Shown: positions 27,519 through 35,841 of the stretch, in pieces
How the letters are laid out: every line of letters starts with the position of its first letter
Position numbering within the stretch: position 1 is the first letter of the stretch
Assembly: GCA_002381695.1 (NCBI GenBank)
Contig: DFXM01000039.1
Coordinates: 102,121-166,120 of the forward strand
DNA length: 64,000 nt
Source: Clostridium sp. UBA4108
GTDB taxonomy: Bacteria; Bacillota; Clostridia; Clostridiales; Clostridiaceae
Reading direction: 5' to 3'
Notes under the pieces: generated by a model
Database searches by the model: none
What the model saw: the letters and a program-made list of their open reading frames with translations, nothing else
Told to the model about the DNA's origin: nothing
Made by a program: the position numbers and the translations under genes

Positions 27519-27953
27519 ATGATTAATTTATGCATGACAGTTAAAAATGAATAAACAAGATTAAATAAATGCTTAGGTAGATCTAAAAATATTTTACACA
27601 AAATATGAATTTGGTAGTAAATCATATAGGTTATTCTAAAGAAATTCTGAATAGAACTAATAAGATATAGAGAAATATTGATCGTCTAAAGGAAGTGATA
27701 GAAAAATAGTATGAAAGATTTCTAGATTTCTTATTTATTATTGGAATTATATATGAACAAGGTAAATTTTCAAAAATCAGCAGAAACTTTTTTGAAATGT
27801 ACTGAGTTTAAGGAAGGAAAAATAGATGGTATTATGTACTTTTTACCACTATATAATATTGGAGTGATTTTTGAATGTTTAGGACTTCAAGAAGAAGCAT
27901 TAATTTATTATAATTTATTAATAAATAGAATAAAGAATTTTCAAATAATATAG
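27519..27953 (+). pseudogene. decayed paralogue of the 11890 GT2-TPR glycosyltransferase
   Basis: Pieces of this region align in order with the gene at 11890-12972. The start MINLCMTVKNE matches MLSLCMIVKDE. NHIGYSKEILNRTNKI matches EHIGYSKEVLKRTNKV. The end (ETFLKCTEFKEGKIDGI, FLPLYNIGVIFECLG) is nearly identical to ETFLKCIEFKEGKIEGI and FLPLYNIGVIFECLG. Internal stops and a large deletion remove the catalytic core. This is direct evidence of duplication and decay within the island. Confidence 0.8.
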
Positions 27954-27983
27954 CAAGCTCCGGTATACATTGTAAGCATCTGT

Positions 27984-28442
27984 AGGTGTGAATTTTGAAA
28001 TTTTAATTAAGAAATCTATGAGATAAGCTATTAGGTAGAATTTATCTCCATTTTGTTTTAAAAAGCGATAATTTAGTATCTAATTAAAGTATAATTAGAA
28101 TAGGAGGAATGGAGTTTATAATAATGAGCGGTGCAATAGACTATAATTATTTTAAAGAAGAAGTTATTGATAGAAAAATATATTACATATCACCATGGGA
28201 AAATCCAATACATGAAAGAATAATGGAAAATGTAATTTCAAATGTTTCGATTTTGCGTGATGAAATTAAATTTACTAAGAGAGGTCATCAGAAAAGTTAT
28301 GTAAAGCTAGAGGCGTATGATAAAGAAAGATTTAATAAAGACGATAAAGTTGAATTTAGGTTTCCATTTAAAATAAGTATTTTTAAAGACTAATAATTCA
28401 AATAGATGAAGTATTTTAATAATACTCACAGGTGTGAATTTT
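27984..28442 (+). repeat. 13-base direct repeats flanking a small gene
   Basis: AGGTGTGAATTTT occurs at 27984-27996 and again at 28430-28442, with similar sequence continuing (GAAA/AGAAA). The two copies bracket the small gene at 28124-28393. They could be remnants of an insertion or duplicated flanks. They may equally be chance in AT-rich DNA, though 13 identical bases with G/C content is less likely. Confidence 0.4.
28124..28393 (+). CDS. small protein of unknown function
   Basis: This 89-aa product (MSGAIDYNYFKEEVIDRKI at the start, VEFRFPFKISIFKD at the end) is charged and soluble, with no membrane segment or motif that I recognise. An ATG at 28109 is only one base from AGGAGG. The in-frame ATG 28124 has GGAG at 28111-28114 with 9-base spacing, so I chose it. 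It stands alone between decayed glycan genes and the second flagellin, bracketed by 13-base repeats. Confidence 0.55.
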   Translation: MSGAIDYNYFKEEVIDRKIYYISPWENPIHERIMENVISNVSILRDEIKFTKRGHQKSYVKLEAYDKERFNKDDKVEFRFPFKISIFKD

Positions 28443-28530
28443 AGAAATGGCAATGTTAAAATTGCTTATGGTTTTATGGGGTAACAGTTATGCAGATACT
28501 ATATAAAGCAACATAATTCATGCAACAGTA

Positions 28531-28557
28531 TAAAGTAATAAAAATAATCTCCGATAA
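28531..28557 (+). promoter_or_regulatory. SigD promoter of second flagellin
   Basis: TAAA at 28531-28534, exactly 15 bases, then TCCGATAA at 28550-28557: the best SigD match in the window. The start point should be near 28564, about 28 bases before the ATG. The -10 box lies inside the loop-side of a terminator-like hairpin (28540-28577). Confidence 0.82.
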
Positions 28558-28579
28558 CTATATCAGAGATTATTTTTTT
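28540..28579 (+). terminator. perfect hairpin with T-tract overlapping the SigD promoter
   Basis: AAAAATAATCTC (28540-28551) pairs perfectly with GAGATTATTTTT (28566-28577), with a 14-base loop and a run of T. It would stop transcripts coming from the glycan island. RNA started at the embedded promoter begins within or after the hairpin, so it lacks the left arm and escapes. This insulates the flagellin gene. Confidence 0.65.
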
Positions 28580-28591
28580 GGAGTGATGTAA

Positions 28592-29422
28592 ATGAGATTA
28601 AGTAGAAATATGCATTCAATGAAAATATATGAAACCTATCAAAAAAATTTAGCTAATCAGTCTAAAGGCTATGGAACTGTTTCATCAGGTCTAAAAATAC
28701 AGACTTATAAAGATGATCCTAATGCTAAAGCTAAAAGTGATAAGTTGCAACTAGAGATAAGAGGCCTTGAAATGGCAGGCAGGAATATTCAAAATAGTGT
28801 TAGTCTTATGCAAACAGCTGATGGTGGAATGCAAAATATTAGTGAAAGTATTCAAAGGGCAAGAGAACTAATGGTACAAGCGGGTGGAGTTAATACAGAT
28901 CAAGATAAGGAAACGATACAAAATGAAATAGATACTATTCTTCAGCACGTTACAGCTACAGCTAATAATACTGAGATGAATGGAGTTAAAATGCTTGTTA
29001 CAGATGGGGATCTTAACTTATTAATTGGAATGACTAGTGAAGATCTTATCAAAATACCAACCTATAATTTATCATCGGAAGGATTAGGATTAGGTGCCCC
29101 TAGTGCAGCTGACAGGATTAGTGCTATGAACGTAGATGATGGATTAAAAAGATTAGATGATGCAATTGAAAAGGTTAATTTTTCTAGAAGTAAATATGGA
29201 GCGCTGAGTAGTAGGATGGAATCTACTTATAATACAACTACAGCTATAGCAGGTAAGGCTCAAGATGCGGAGGCTAATATTACAGGTGCTGACATAGCAT
29301 TAGAAATGATTGAGTATTCTAAGAATTCCATATTAGTAGAATCAGGTATGGCAATGATGGTACAAACCAATAAAATACCTCAAGATGTATTAAGAATATT
29401 AGAGAATATTAGAAGACCATAG
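28592..29422 (+). CDS. second, divergent flagellin
   Basis: This 276-aa flagellin-family protein differs from FliC: MRLSRNMHSMKIYETYQKNL at the start, GYGTVSSGLKIQTYKDDPNAKAKSD in the D1 region and a C-terminus MMVQTNKIPQDVLRILENI instead of QPQGVLQLL. Both D0/D1 helices are complete. It may be a minor filament component, a junction-proximal flagellin or a filament made under different conditions. It has its own SigD promoter and is followed by a YjfB-like gene and a terminator. Ribosome site GGAGTGATG precedes the ATG. Confidence 0.85.
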   Translation: MRLSRNMHSMKIYETYQKNLANQSKGYGTVSSGLKIQTYKDDPNAKAKSDKLQLEIRGLEMAGRNIQNSVSLMQTADGGMQNISESIQRARELMVQAGGVNTDQDKETIQNEIDTILQHVTATANNTEMNGVKMLVTDGDLNLLIGMTSEDLIKIPTYNLSSEGLGLGAPSAADRISAMNVDDGLKRLDDAIEKVNFSRSKYGALSSRMESTYNTTTAIAGKAQDAEANITGADIALEMIEYSKNSILVESGMAMMVQTNKIPQDVLRILENIRRP

Positions 29423-29446
29423 ACAAATGCGAAGGAAGGTAAGTAT

Positions 29447-29626
29447 ATGGATATACCAAGACTATCAATGGCAATGCGTCAGGGAAGTTTGATGAACGCT
29501 GTGAACCTATCGTTAATGAAAATTCAAATGAACAACTCAAAGGATATGATGGAAGGAATGACAAAAATTATGGAATCAGCTTCAGGGAATCCTTCTATTG
29601 GAAATAATATTGATGTAGAGGCATAA
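29447..29626 (+). CDS. YjfB-family small motility protein
   Basis: A 59-aa frame encodes MDIPRLSMAMRQGSLMNAVN at its start, then LSLMKIQMNNSKDMMEGMTK. This is the pattern of the YjfB family of putative motility proteins, which have a small helical core and a Met-rich segment. AAGGAAGG lies 7 bases upstream of the ATG. It is 24 bases after the second flagellin and shares its terminator, so it should be under SigD too. Its role is unknown. Confidence 0.75.
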   Translation: MDIPRLSMAMRQGSLMNAVNLSLMKIQMNNSKDMMEGMTKIMESASGNPSIGNNIDVEA

Positions 29627-29633
29627 GATAATA

Positions 29634-29662
29634 AAAATCACTTGCTATGCGAGTGGTTTTTT
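29634..29662 (+). terminator. terminator after flagellin-2/yjfB
   Basis: AAAATCACTTGC (29634-29645) and GCGAGTGGTTTT (29649-29660) form a 12-base stem with two G-U pairs and a 3-base loop, followed by TT and a T-rich stretch. It ends the second-flagellin transcript before the long flgB promoter region. Confidence 0.75.
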
Positions 29663-30011
29663 ATTTGTGAAAAAATCGGGTTTTTTTAAGCAACAACTAT
29701 TATAATTTAAAAATACAATATAAAATTAAACGTCACAAAAATATATTTTAAATAGTGACAAATACATATTCCATATTTGACATTTTTGTTATATAATATT
29801 TAATAAATAGTAATATATAACAAAGGGTAACATTTTTAGAGGAATAATGATGTTAATATATTGTTTATAATACAATTTTTTCAGAATGTTCAATATAAGT
29901 TTCTACATTTACATAATTTAATCAATAAAGTTTATTAAAAATTTTCTCAAAAAAGAGGGATTATGAAAAATTTGTCTAAATATTAAAATAGTTAGCGAGG
30001 TGAATTGTAAA
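29663..30011 (+). promoter_or_regulatory. flgB upstream region with candidate housekeeping promoter
   Basis: This AT-rich region of about 350 bases should drive the large early flagellar operon. TTGACA at 29777-29782 is spaced 16 bases from TTTAAT at 29799-29804, a plausible SigA-type promoter. A GTCAC/GTGAC inverted pair (29732-29736, 29755-29759) sits just upstream and could bind a regulator. No SigD-type match is present, as expected for early genes. Confidence 0.5.
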
Positions 30012-30401
30012 ATGGAAATTATGAATAGCAATACATACAATCTTATGAAGAAATATATGGGGATAAGTGTAGAAAGTGGTAAATTAATAGCTAATAATAT
30101 GGCCAATGTAAATACAAAAAACTATAAGAGACAGTATATTGACTTTGAAGAGGCTTTAAAAAAATCTTCTGGTGATTCTAATTTGAAGAGAACGAAGAGT
30201 AAGCATATGGATATTAATAGTGATTCATATGAAATAAAAACAGATAGTAGCGCATCTATGAGAGAAGACGGTAATAATGTAGATATTGAATTAGAAGCTA
30301 CAGATCAAGCGGCTAATGAGATGTTATATAATTCACTAGTAAGGTTTGTAAGTGGGAAGCTTACTACTACAAGTAATGTAATTAAAGGAGGTAATCGTTA
30401 G
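30012..30401 (+). CDS. flgB: FlgB, proximal rod protein
   Basis: FlgB is a rod subunit of the basal body. The 129-aa product has the rod-family motif ESGKLIANNMANVNTKNYKRQYIDFEEAL and a C-terminal ANEMLYNSLVRFVSGKLTTTSNVI. A GTG frame opens at 30000, but AGGTG at 29998-30002 is well spaced from ATG 30012. It is the first gene of the early flagellar operon, 2 bases before flgC. Confidence 0.95.
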   Translation: MEIMNSNTYNLMKKYMGISVESGKLIANNMANVNTKNYKRQYIDFEEALKKSSGDSNLKRTKSKHMDINSDSYEIKTDSSASMREDGNNVDIELEATDQAANEMLYNSLVRFVSGKLTTTSNVIKGGNR

Positions 30402-30403
30402 TT

Positions 30404-30835
30404 ATGGAAGCTTTTAGAGGTATGAGAATAGCAGCCAGTGGACTTTCAGCAGAGAGATTAAGAATGGATACTATTTCTTCAAATATAGCAAATGCGGGAA
30501 CTACAAGGGGAAAAGATGGAAACCCTTATATAAGAAAAATTGCAGTTTTTGAAGAGAATCTACAGAGGGAATATGATAAGCAATCTCAAAATGTGAAGGT
30601 GAAAAATCTAGGAGTTAAGGCAGTGGAAATTTCAGACGATAAATCTCCACTTACAAAAGTATATAATCCAAGTCATCCAGATGCAGATGGTGAAGGATTT
30701 GTTACGATGCCTAATGTTAATATTCTTAATGAAACTGTGGACTTAATGGTGGCAAGTAGAGCCTATGAAGCAAATATAAATAGCATGAATGCACAAAAGA
30801 GTATGTTTATGAAAACCTTAGAAATAGGAAGATAG
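30404..30835 (+). CDS. flgC: FlgC, proximal rod protein
   Basis: The 143-aa rod protein has the characteristic start EAFRGMRIAASGLSAERLRMDTISSNIANAGTTRG. It ends with VNILNETVDLMVASRAYEANINSMNAQKSMFMKTLEI, near-consensus for FlgC. It is exported by the flagellar type III system and assembles with FlgB and FliE between the MS ring and distal rod. Ribosome site AAGGAGG lies inside the end of flgB. Confidence 0.96.
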   Translation: MEAFRGMRIAASGLSAERLRMDTISSNIANAGTTRGKDGNPYIRKIAVFEENLQREYDKQSQNVKVKNLGVKAVEISDDKSPLTKVYNPSHPDADGEGFVTMPNVNILNETVDLMVASRAYEANINSMNAQKSMFMKTLEIGR

Positions 30836-30845
30836 GAGAGAAATC

Positions 30846-31163
30846 ATGAAGGTAACAAACGAATATATACCAAATATGAAAATATTTCAGCCTGAATTAA
30901 ATAAAATATATGGTGACCAAACAGAGGAAACTAATGAAACGGGTCAAGGTGGTTTCGGAGAGTTTTTAAAGGCAGAGTTAGATAAGGTAAATGAAAAACA
31001 AATACAGAGTGATAAGACCTTAGAAGGATATATAAATGGAGAAAGAGGCCTTCATGAAGTGGTACTTGACTCAGAGGAAGCGAAGCTTTCCTTAGAATTA
31101 GCAATACAGGTAAGAAATAAACTTGTAGCAGCTTATGATGAATTTAATAAAATGCAACTATAG
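30846..31163 (+). CDS. fliE: FliE, MS-ring/rod adaptor
   Basis: FliE is a 105-aa adaptor between the MS ring and the rod. The C-terminal part is typical (FGEFLKAELDKVNEKQIQSDK, then LHEVVLDSEEAKLSLELAIQVRNKLVAAYDEFNKMQ). Ribosome site AGGAGAG precedes the ATG. The order flgB-flgC-fliE-fliF is the conserved start of Firmicute flagellar operons. Confidence 0.96.
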   Translation: MKVTNEYIPNMKIFQPELNKIYGDQTEETNETGQGGFGEFLKAELDKVNEKQIQSDKTLEGYINGERGLHEVVLDSEEAKLSLELAIQVRNKLVAAYDEFNKMQL

Positions 31164-31180
31164 TGGGGGGAGCGGACTAA

Positions 31181-32758
31181 ATGAACAAGCTATCAGAAAT
31201 GGTGAAGGGTATTAAAGAGAAGTGGAATGGAATTTCCAAGTCTAAAAAGATAGCTTTGACCATTATTATTTTGGCAGCTATAGTAACCATAGGCATTTTT
31301 AGCTATATATCCTTAAGTAATAAATATGCAGTGTTGTTTTCAAATATGGAAGCCAAGGATTCAGGAGAAATAATAGCTAATTTAGAGAGTAAAAAGATAA
31401 ATTACAAGGTGGATGGAAGTGCAATTTTAGTAGAGAAGTCACAGGTTGATAAGCTGCGTATGGAGTTATTATCTGAAGTGCCTTTAACAGAAGGAAGCAA
31501 TGGCTTTGAACTTTTTGATAATGGAAAAATTGCTCCAACGGATGAAGAATCCAAAGTGATGTATCAAAGGGCTTTAGCAGGAGAACTTGAGAGGACTATT
31601 AAGGCTTTTGAAGAAGTTGAATGGTCAAAAGTAAATCTTGTATTGCCAAGTAGCTCACCTTTTGTCACAAAACCATCACCAGCTAGTGCATCGGTTACTC
31701 TAAAGCTAGCTCAAGGTAAGGATCTTAGTATAGATCAAGTTAAGGCTATAGTTTCACTAATATCAGGAAGTGTTGAAAATTTACCTAAGGAAAATGTTAC
31801 TGTGGTATCGGACAATTTTAAACTATTAACAGAAGGAATTTTTGATGAGGAAAATGGACAAACTAATTCTGCAACTACAGATAAGCAGTTGGAGGCTACT
31901 AAAAAAATAGAAAAAGAATATGAAAATAAAATAATGAATGTGTTAGAGCCTATATATAAGGATAAAATTAGAGTGTCTGTTAGTGCACAACTTAATTTTG
32001 ATGCTATAAAGCAGAACAATGTACTTTATAATAAAGATGGTTCTGTTGTAGTTAGCGAACACCAAGTAATTACTCAGGAAACAGGTAGTGGAAACACTTC
32101 AGGTAGTCCTGTGGATAATAATATGGGTGAAACACAAGGAAATACAGATAATAATCAAGGTGTTACTCATTCAGAAACTACAAAAAACTATGAAAATAGT
32201 AAAACAGAAGAAACTGTAGTGAAATCACCAGGACAAGTTGAAAGAATTACAGCATCTATAGTAGTTAATGATGCTATAGATGGAAAGGTAAAAACATCTA
32301 TAGAAAATTTAGCGTCAAAAGCTATTGGATATAACGAAGAAAGAGGAGATGCTATTTCTGTAGAGAGTTTACAATTTAATGATGACTATAAGGAACAGGC
32401 ACAAAAGGAATTAGAAGCTATGAAGGAAGCTGAAGCTAAAGCTAAGCGAAATAAACTTATAGCAATGAGTGTGGCAACATTAGCTGGAATAATCTTTATA
32501 ATATTAATTATAGTTATGATTAGAAAGAAATCTAAAGAAGAAGAGGATGTTATTGAACCTACAACTATAGATGTAGTAGTAGGAGAAGAAGAAAATACAT
32601 TGGAAGAAACAAGTAAATTAAATTTCAAGAGCTTAGAACTAGAAAGAGAGACAGAAAAAGAGCATACTATGAAAGAAATAAAGAAATATGCAGAACGAAA
32701 ACCAGAGCAAGTAGCAGATATTATAAAATCATGGCTTGCTGAAGATGAAAGGGGATAG
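31181..32758 (+). CDS. fliF: FliF, MS-ring protein
   Basis: FliF (525 aa) forms the membrane MS ring. A first transmembrane helix lies at about residues 25-47 (KIALTIIILAAIVTIGIFSYI). It is followed by the periplasmic ring-building motifs (ANLESKKINYKV, MYQRALAGELERTIKAFEEVEWSKVNLVLP), and a second helix lies near residue 430-450 (LIAMSVATLAGIIFIILIIVMI). The cytoplasmic C-terminal tail ends in the FliG-binding helix (QVADIIKSWLAED). The variable middle is Asn/Thr-rich. Confidence 0.96.
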   Translation: MNKLSEMVKGIKEKWNGISKSKKIALTIIILAAIVTIGIFSYISLSNKYAVLFSNMEAKDSGEIIANLESKKINYKVDGSAILVEKSQVDKLRMELLSEVPLTEGSNGFELFDNGKIAPTDEESKVMYQRALAGELERTIKAFEEVEWSKVNLVLPSSSPFVTKPSPASASVTLKLAQGKDLSIDQVKAIVSLISGSVENLPKENVTVVSDNFKLLTEGIFDEENGQTNSATTDKQLEATKKIEKEYENKIMNVLEPIYKDKIRVSVSAQLNFDAIKQNNVLYNKDGSVVVSEHQVITQETGSGNTSGSPVDNNMGETQGNTDNNQGVTHSETTKNYENSKTEETVVKSPGQVERITASIVVNDAIDGKVKTSIENLASKAIGYNEERGDAISVESLQFNDDYKEQAQKELEAMKEAEAKAKRNKLIAMSVATLAGIIFIILIIVMIRKKSKEEEDVIEPTTIDVVVGEEENTLEETSKLNFKSLELERETEKEHTMKEIKKYAERKPEQVADIIKSWLAEDERG

Positions 32759-32762
32759 TGCT

Positions 32763-33776
32763 GTGGGAAAAGCAGAGAAATTTAATGGAATTCAAAAGGC
32801 AGCAATACTATTTATATCCTTAGGACCAGATGCAGCTTCAGCAATTATAAAACGTCTTCCAGAGAGTGAAATTCAAAAAATTACCTATGAAATTGCAAAT
32901 ATGACCTCTGTAAAATCTGAAGAAAGACAAATTGTCCTAGATGAATTTATGGAGATGAATAAGGCTAAGGATTATATTGTAGAGGGTGGGGTTGAATATG
33001 CACGAAGTGTGCTATCTAAAGCTTTAGGAGTGCAGAAAGCCAATGATATTTTGGATAGGGTAACGGAATTTTCTCAGCAGTATAGACCCTTTTCCATTGC
33101 TAGAAAGGCTGATGCAACTCAGCTTATGAATGTTATATCTAATGAGCATCCACAGACCATAGCATTGATTCTTTGTCACCTTCAAGCTGATAAGGCTGGA
33201 CAGATTTTATCCGCCTTAAATCCAGATTTGCAAAGTGAAGTAGCTTTCAAAATTGCTACAATGAGTAACATCTATCCTGTAGTTGTTAAGGAGATTGAAG
33301 CTGTTTTAAATAGTAAGCTATCTTCAGTTATTAGCACTGAAAGCAAGGTAATAGGAGGAGTTCAATCTCTTGTTAATATATTAAATCAAGTGGATAGAGG
33401 AACTGAAAGAAATATTACAGAAGGCTTAGAACATGAAGATGCTGAACTTGCTGAAAAAATCAAGGAATCTATGTTTGTATTTGAGGATATTATCACTATG
33501 GATGACGTGGCTATTCAAAGGATTCTTCGTGAAGTTGATACAAAAGAGCTTTGCCTTGCACTTAAAGGAACTTCTGAACAAGTTTTGGATACTATTGTTA
33601 GAAACCTTTCAAAGAGAGCTGGTTCTACACTAAAAGAAGATATGCAGTTCTTAGGACCAGTAAGACTTATGGAGGTTGAAAAAGCTCAGCAAAAGGTTGT
33701 ATCACTAATTAGAAGATTAGATGAAGCAGGAGAAATAACAATCGCAAGAGGTGGAGAAGATGCAATCATCCTATAG
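32763..33776 (+). CDS. fliG: FliG, rotor switch protein
   Basis: FliG carries the torque-generating charges of the C ring. The 337-aa product from GTG 32763 begins VGKAEKFNGIQKAAILFISLGPDAA. It has the EHPQTIALILCHLQADKAGQIL middle domain and the C-terminal VFEDIITMDDVAIQRILREVDTKELCLALKG charged helix. The frame is open from 32736, but AAAGGGG at 32748-32754 is spaced for GTG 32763, which gives the usual FliG length. It starts 4 bases after the fliF stop. Confidence 0.94.
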   Translation: MGKAEKFNGIQKAAILFISLGPDAASAIIKRLPESEIQKITYEIANMTSVKSEERQIVLDEFMEMNKAKDYIVEGGVEYARSVLSKALGVQKANDILDRVTEFSQQYRPFSIARKADATQLMNVISNEHPQTIALILCHLQADKAGQILSALNPDLQSEVAFKIATMSNIYPVVVKEIEAVLNSKLSSVISTESKVIGGVQSLVNILNQVDRGTERNITEGLEHEDAELAEKIKESMFVFEDIITMDDVAIQRILREVDTKELCLALKGTSEQVLDTIVRNLSKRAGSTLKEDMQFLGPVRLMEVEKAQQKVVSLIRRLDEAGEITIARGGEDAIIL

Positions 33777-34509
33777 GGTAATAAAGAGTAGAAATACCTT
33801 AGATTCAGGAAGTAAAGATATAAATGTACAGCCTGTAAAAATAGTTAATGAAATTGTAACTCCCCAAAATGAAGATAGACGTGAAGAGATAGAAGCTATT
33901 GAAAAAATAGCTGCCAGTATTATAGAAAATGCAAAACATGAATCTAAAGAACTTATGAATAATACCATTTCTAAATGTAAGGAACTTGAATATGAAGCTA
34001 AAGAGAATGGTTTTAAACAGGGACATGAGGAAGGCTATAATATTGGTTATGATGAAGGGTATGAAAAAGGCTATGGAGAGGGAGTAACTAAGGGAGAAGA
34101 AATAATAAATAATGCTAATTCCATATTGTATCAAAGTAAAATTAAGTATGATGAGTTTTTAAGTGAAAAGGAATTAAATATAAGAAATATTATTATAGAT
34201 GCTGTAGAAACCATGCTTAAAAGAGAAGTTAAAGATATGGATGGACTAAATGAATTAGTGTTTTCTATACTCCTAGAAGAGAAAAATACTAAAGCTTTTA
34301 TTATAAGATGCAATTCCATTAATGCAGAGGGTATAGAGAAAAATATAGAAGATTTTAAAAATAAGCTATGCTTTAGGGGAGAAGTATTTGTTATAGTGGA
34401 TAGCTTACTTCCAGAGGGCACTATAATCGTAGAGAAAGATTATGGAGAAACCTCATTCTCCATAGAAAATAGTATAGAAAAGCTAAAAGAAATTCTTATG
34501 GAAGGATAA
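33760..34509 (+). CDS. fliH: FliH, export ATPase regulator
   Basis: FliH binds the FliI ATPase and couples it to the export gate. The 249-aa product has a basic start (MQSSYRVIKS), a long coiled region and a Gly-rich helical repeat (GFKQGHEEGYNIGYDEGYEKGYGEG), the GxxxG pattern typical of FliH. A V-ATPase-E-like C-terminus follows. AGAGGTGG lies just before ATG 33760, inside the end of fliG, so the genes overlap by 17 bases. Confidence 0.9.
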   Translation: MQSSYRVIKSRNTLDSGSKDINVQPVKIVNEIVTPQNEDRREEIEAIEKIAASIIENAKHESKELMNNTISKCKELEYEAKENGFKQGHEEGYNIGYDEGYEKGYGEGVTKGEEIINNANSILYQSKIKYDEFLSEKELNIRNIIIDAVETMLKREVKDMDGLNELVFSILLEEKNTKAFIIRCNSINAEGIEKNIEDFKNKLCFRGEVFVIVDSLLPEGTIIVEKDYGETSFSIENSIEKLKEILMEG

Positions 34510-34522
34510 GCTTCTAAATATT

Positions 34523-35830
34523 ATGATTAATTTAAATTTTGATAAGATTAGTTTAAATATAAAAGATGCCAGTTTTAATCACATGGAGGGTGTGGTTAAA
34601 AATGTCATTGGTCTTACTGTAGAAGCACAGGGGGTTAAAGGCTTCGTTGGGGAAATATGCAACATATATAACGAGCAAAATAAACCCATTGTCTGTGAAG
34701 TGGTAGGATTTAAAGATGGTAATATTATACTGATGCCACTGGGATTATTAACTGGAATATCTCCAGGATGTAGGGTGGTAAGAACGGGAAAACAGCTTAG
34801 TGTAAAGTGTTCTGATGAGCTACTAGGAAAAATCATAGATGGCATTGGTAATCCATTAAAGGGAGAAGATCTTAAATTATATAAAAACTATCCTCTAGAG
34901 GCATTGCCTCCAGATCCATTACAAAGAAGAAGAATAAAAGACATACTTCCTACAGGGGTTAGAGCCATTGATGGTTTTCTGACCTGTGGCGAAGGACAGA
35001 GAATAGGAATATTTGCTGGGTCAGGTGTTGGTAAAAGTACAACGCTAGGAATGATAGCAAGAGAAGCTAAGGCTGATGTTAATGTTATTTCCCTAATTGG
35101 GGAAAGAGGAAGAGAAGTTCTTGATTTCATTGAAAAGGACTTAGGTGAAGAGGGAATGAAAAAATCTGTGGTAGTGTGTGCTACCTCTGATCAACCAGCT
35201 CTTGTAAGATTAAAGGGAGCCTTTACTGCCACTGCTATAGCAGAATATTTCAGAGATAAAGGACTAAAGGTAATACTAATGATGGACTCCGTTACTCGTT
35301 TTGCCATGGCACAAAGGGAAGTAGGACTTGCTATTGGGGAGCCACCAGCAACTAAAGGATATACTCCTTCAGTATTTGCTATGCTTCCAAAGCTTTTGGA
35401 AAGAAGTGGAATGTCCCATAAAGGTTCTATTACAGCTTTTTACACAGTGTTGGTAGATGGAGATGATTTCAATGAACCTATAGCAGATGCTGTAAGAGGT
35501 ATATTGGATGGACACATAGTGCTCAGTAGAGATTTGGCTGCAAAGAATCATTATCCAGCTATAGATATATTAAAAAGTATTTCAAGACTTATGCCAGAGA
35601 TTGCTGAGGAAAGGCATAAAAATACAGCTTCTTTGGCTAGAGATTTAATGGCAGCACATAAGGATGCAGAGGATTTAATAAATCTAGGAGCTTATGTAAA
35701 GGGAAGCAATGAGAGGGTTGATATGGCTCTAAAATATATCAATAGTATAAATAGTTTTTTAAAGCAGGGGATTACTGAAAGTACAGAATTTGAAAGCTCT
35801 GTAGAAGCTCTAACAACTATGTTTAGTTAA
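34523..35830 (+). CDS. fliI: FliI, flagellar export ATPase
   Basis: This 435-aa F1-beta-like ATPase energises type III export. The Walker A motif GSGVGKST lies at residues 166-173, with VISLIGERGREVLDFIEKDL, the Walker B-like segment LKVILMMDSVTRFAMAQREVGLAIGEPP and the FliI/YscN signature PPATKGYTPSVFAMLPKLLERSG. All catalytic elements are intact. It is between fliH and fliJ, its partners. Confidence 0.97.
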   Translation: MINLNFDKISLNIKDASFNHMEGVVKNVIGLTVEAQGVKGFVGEICNIYNEQNKPIVCEVVGFKDGNIILMPLGLLTGISPGCRVVRTGKQLSVKCSDELLGKIIDGIGNPLKGEDLKLYKNYPLEALPPDPLQRRRIKDILPTGVRAIDGFLTCGEGQRIGIFAGSGVGKSTTLGMIAREAKADVNVISLIGERGREVLDFIEKDLGEEGMKKSVVVCATSDQPALVRLKGAFTATAIAEYFRDKGLKVILMMDSVTRFAMAQREVGLAIGEPPATKGYTPSVFAMLPKLLERSGMSHKGSITAFYTVLVDGDDFNEPIADAVRGILDGHIVLSRDLAAKNHYPAIDILKSISRLMPEIAEERHKNTASLARDLMAAHKDAEDLINLGAYVKGSNERVDMALKYINSINSFLKQGITESTEFESSVEALTTMFS

Positions 35831-35841
35831 TGTAAGGGGGT

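Noticed and set aside
29732..29759. GTCAC ... GTGAC inverted pair before flgB
   Set aside because: Only five bases per arm; kept as a passing note in the flgB upstream entry rather than called an operator.
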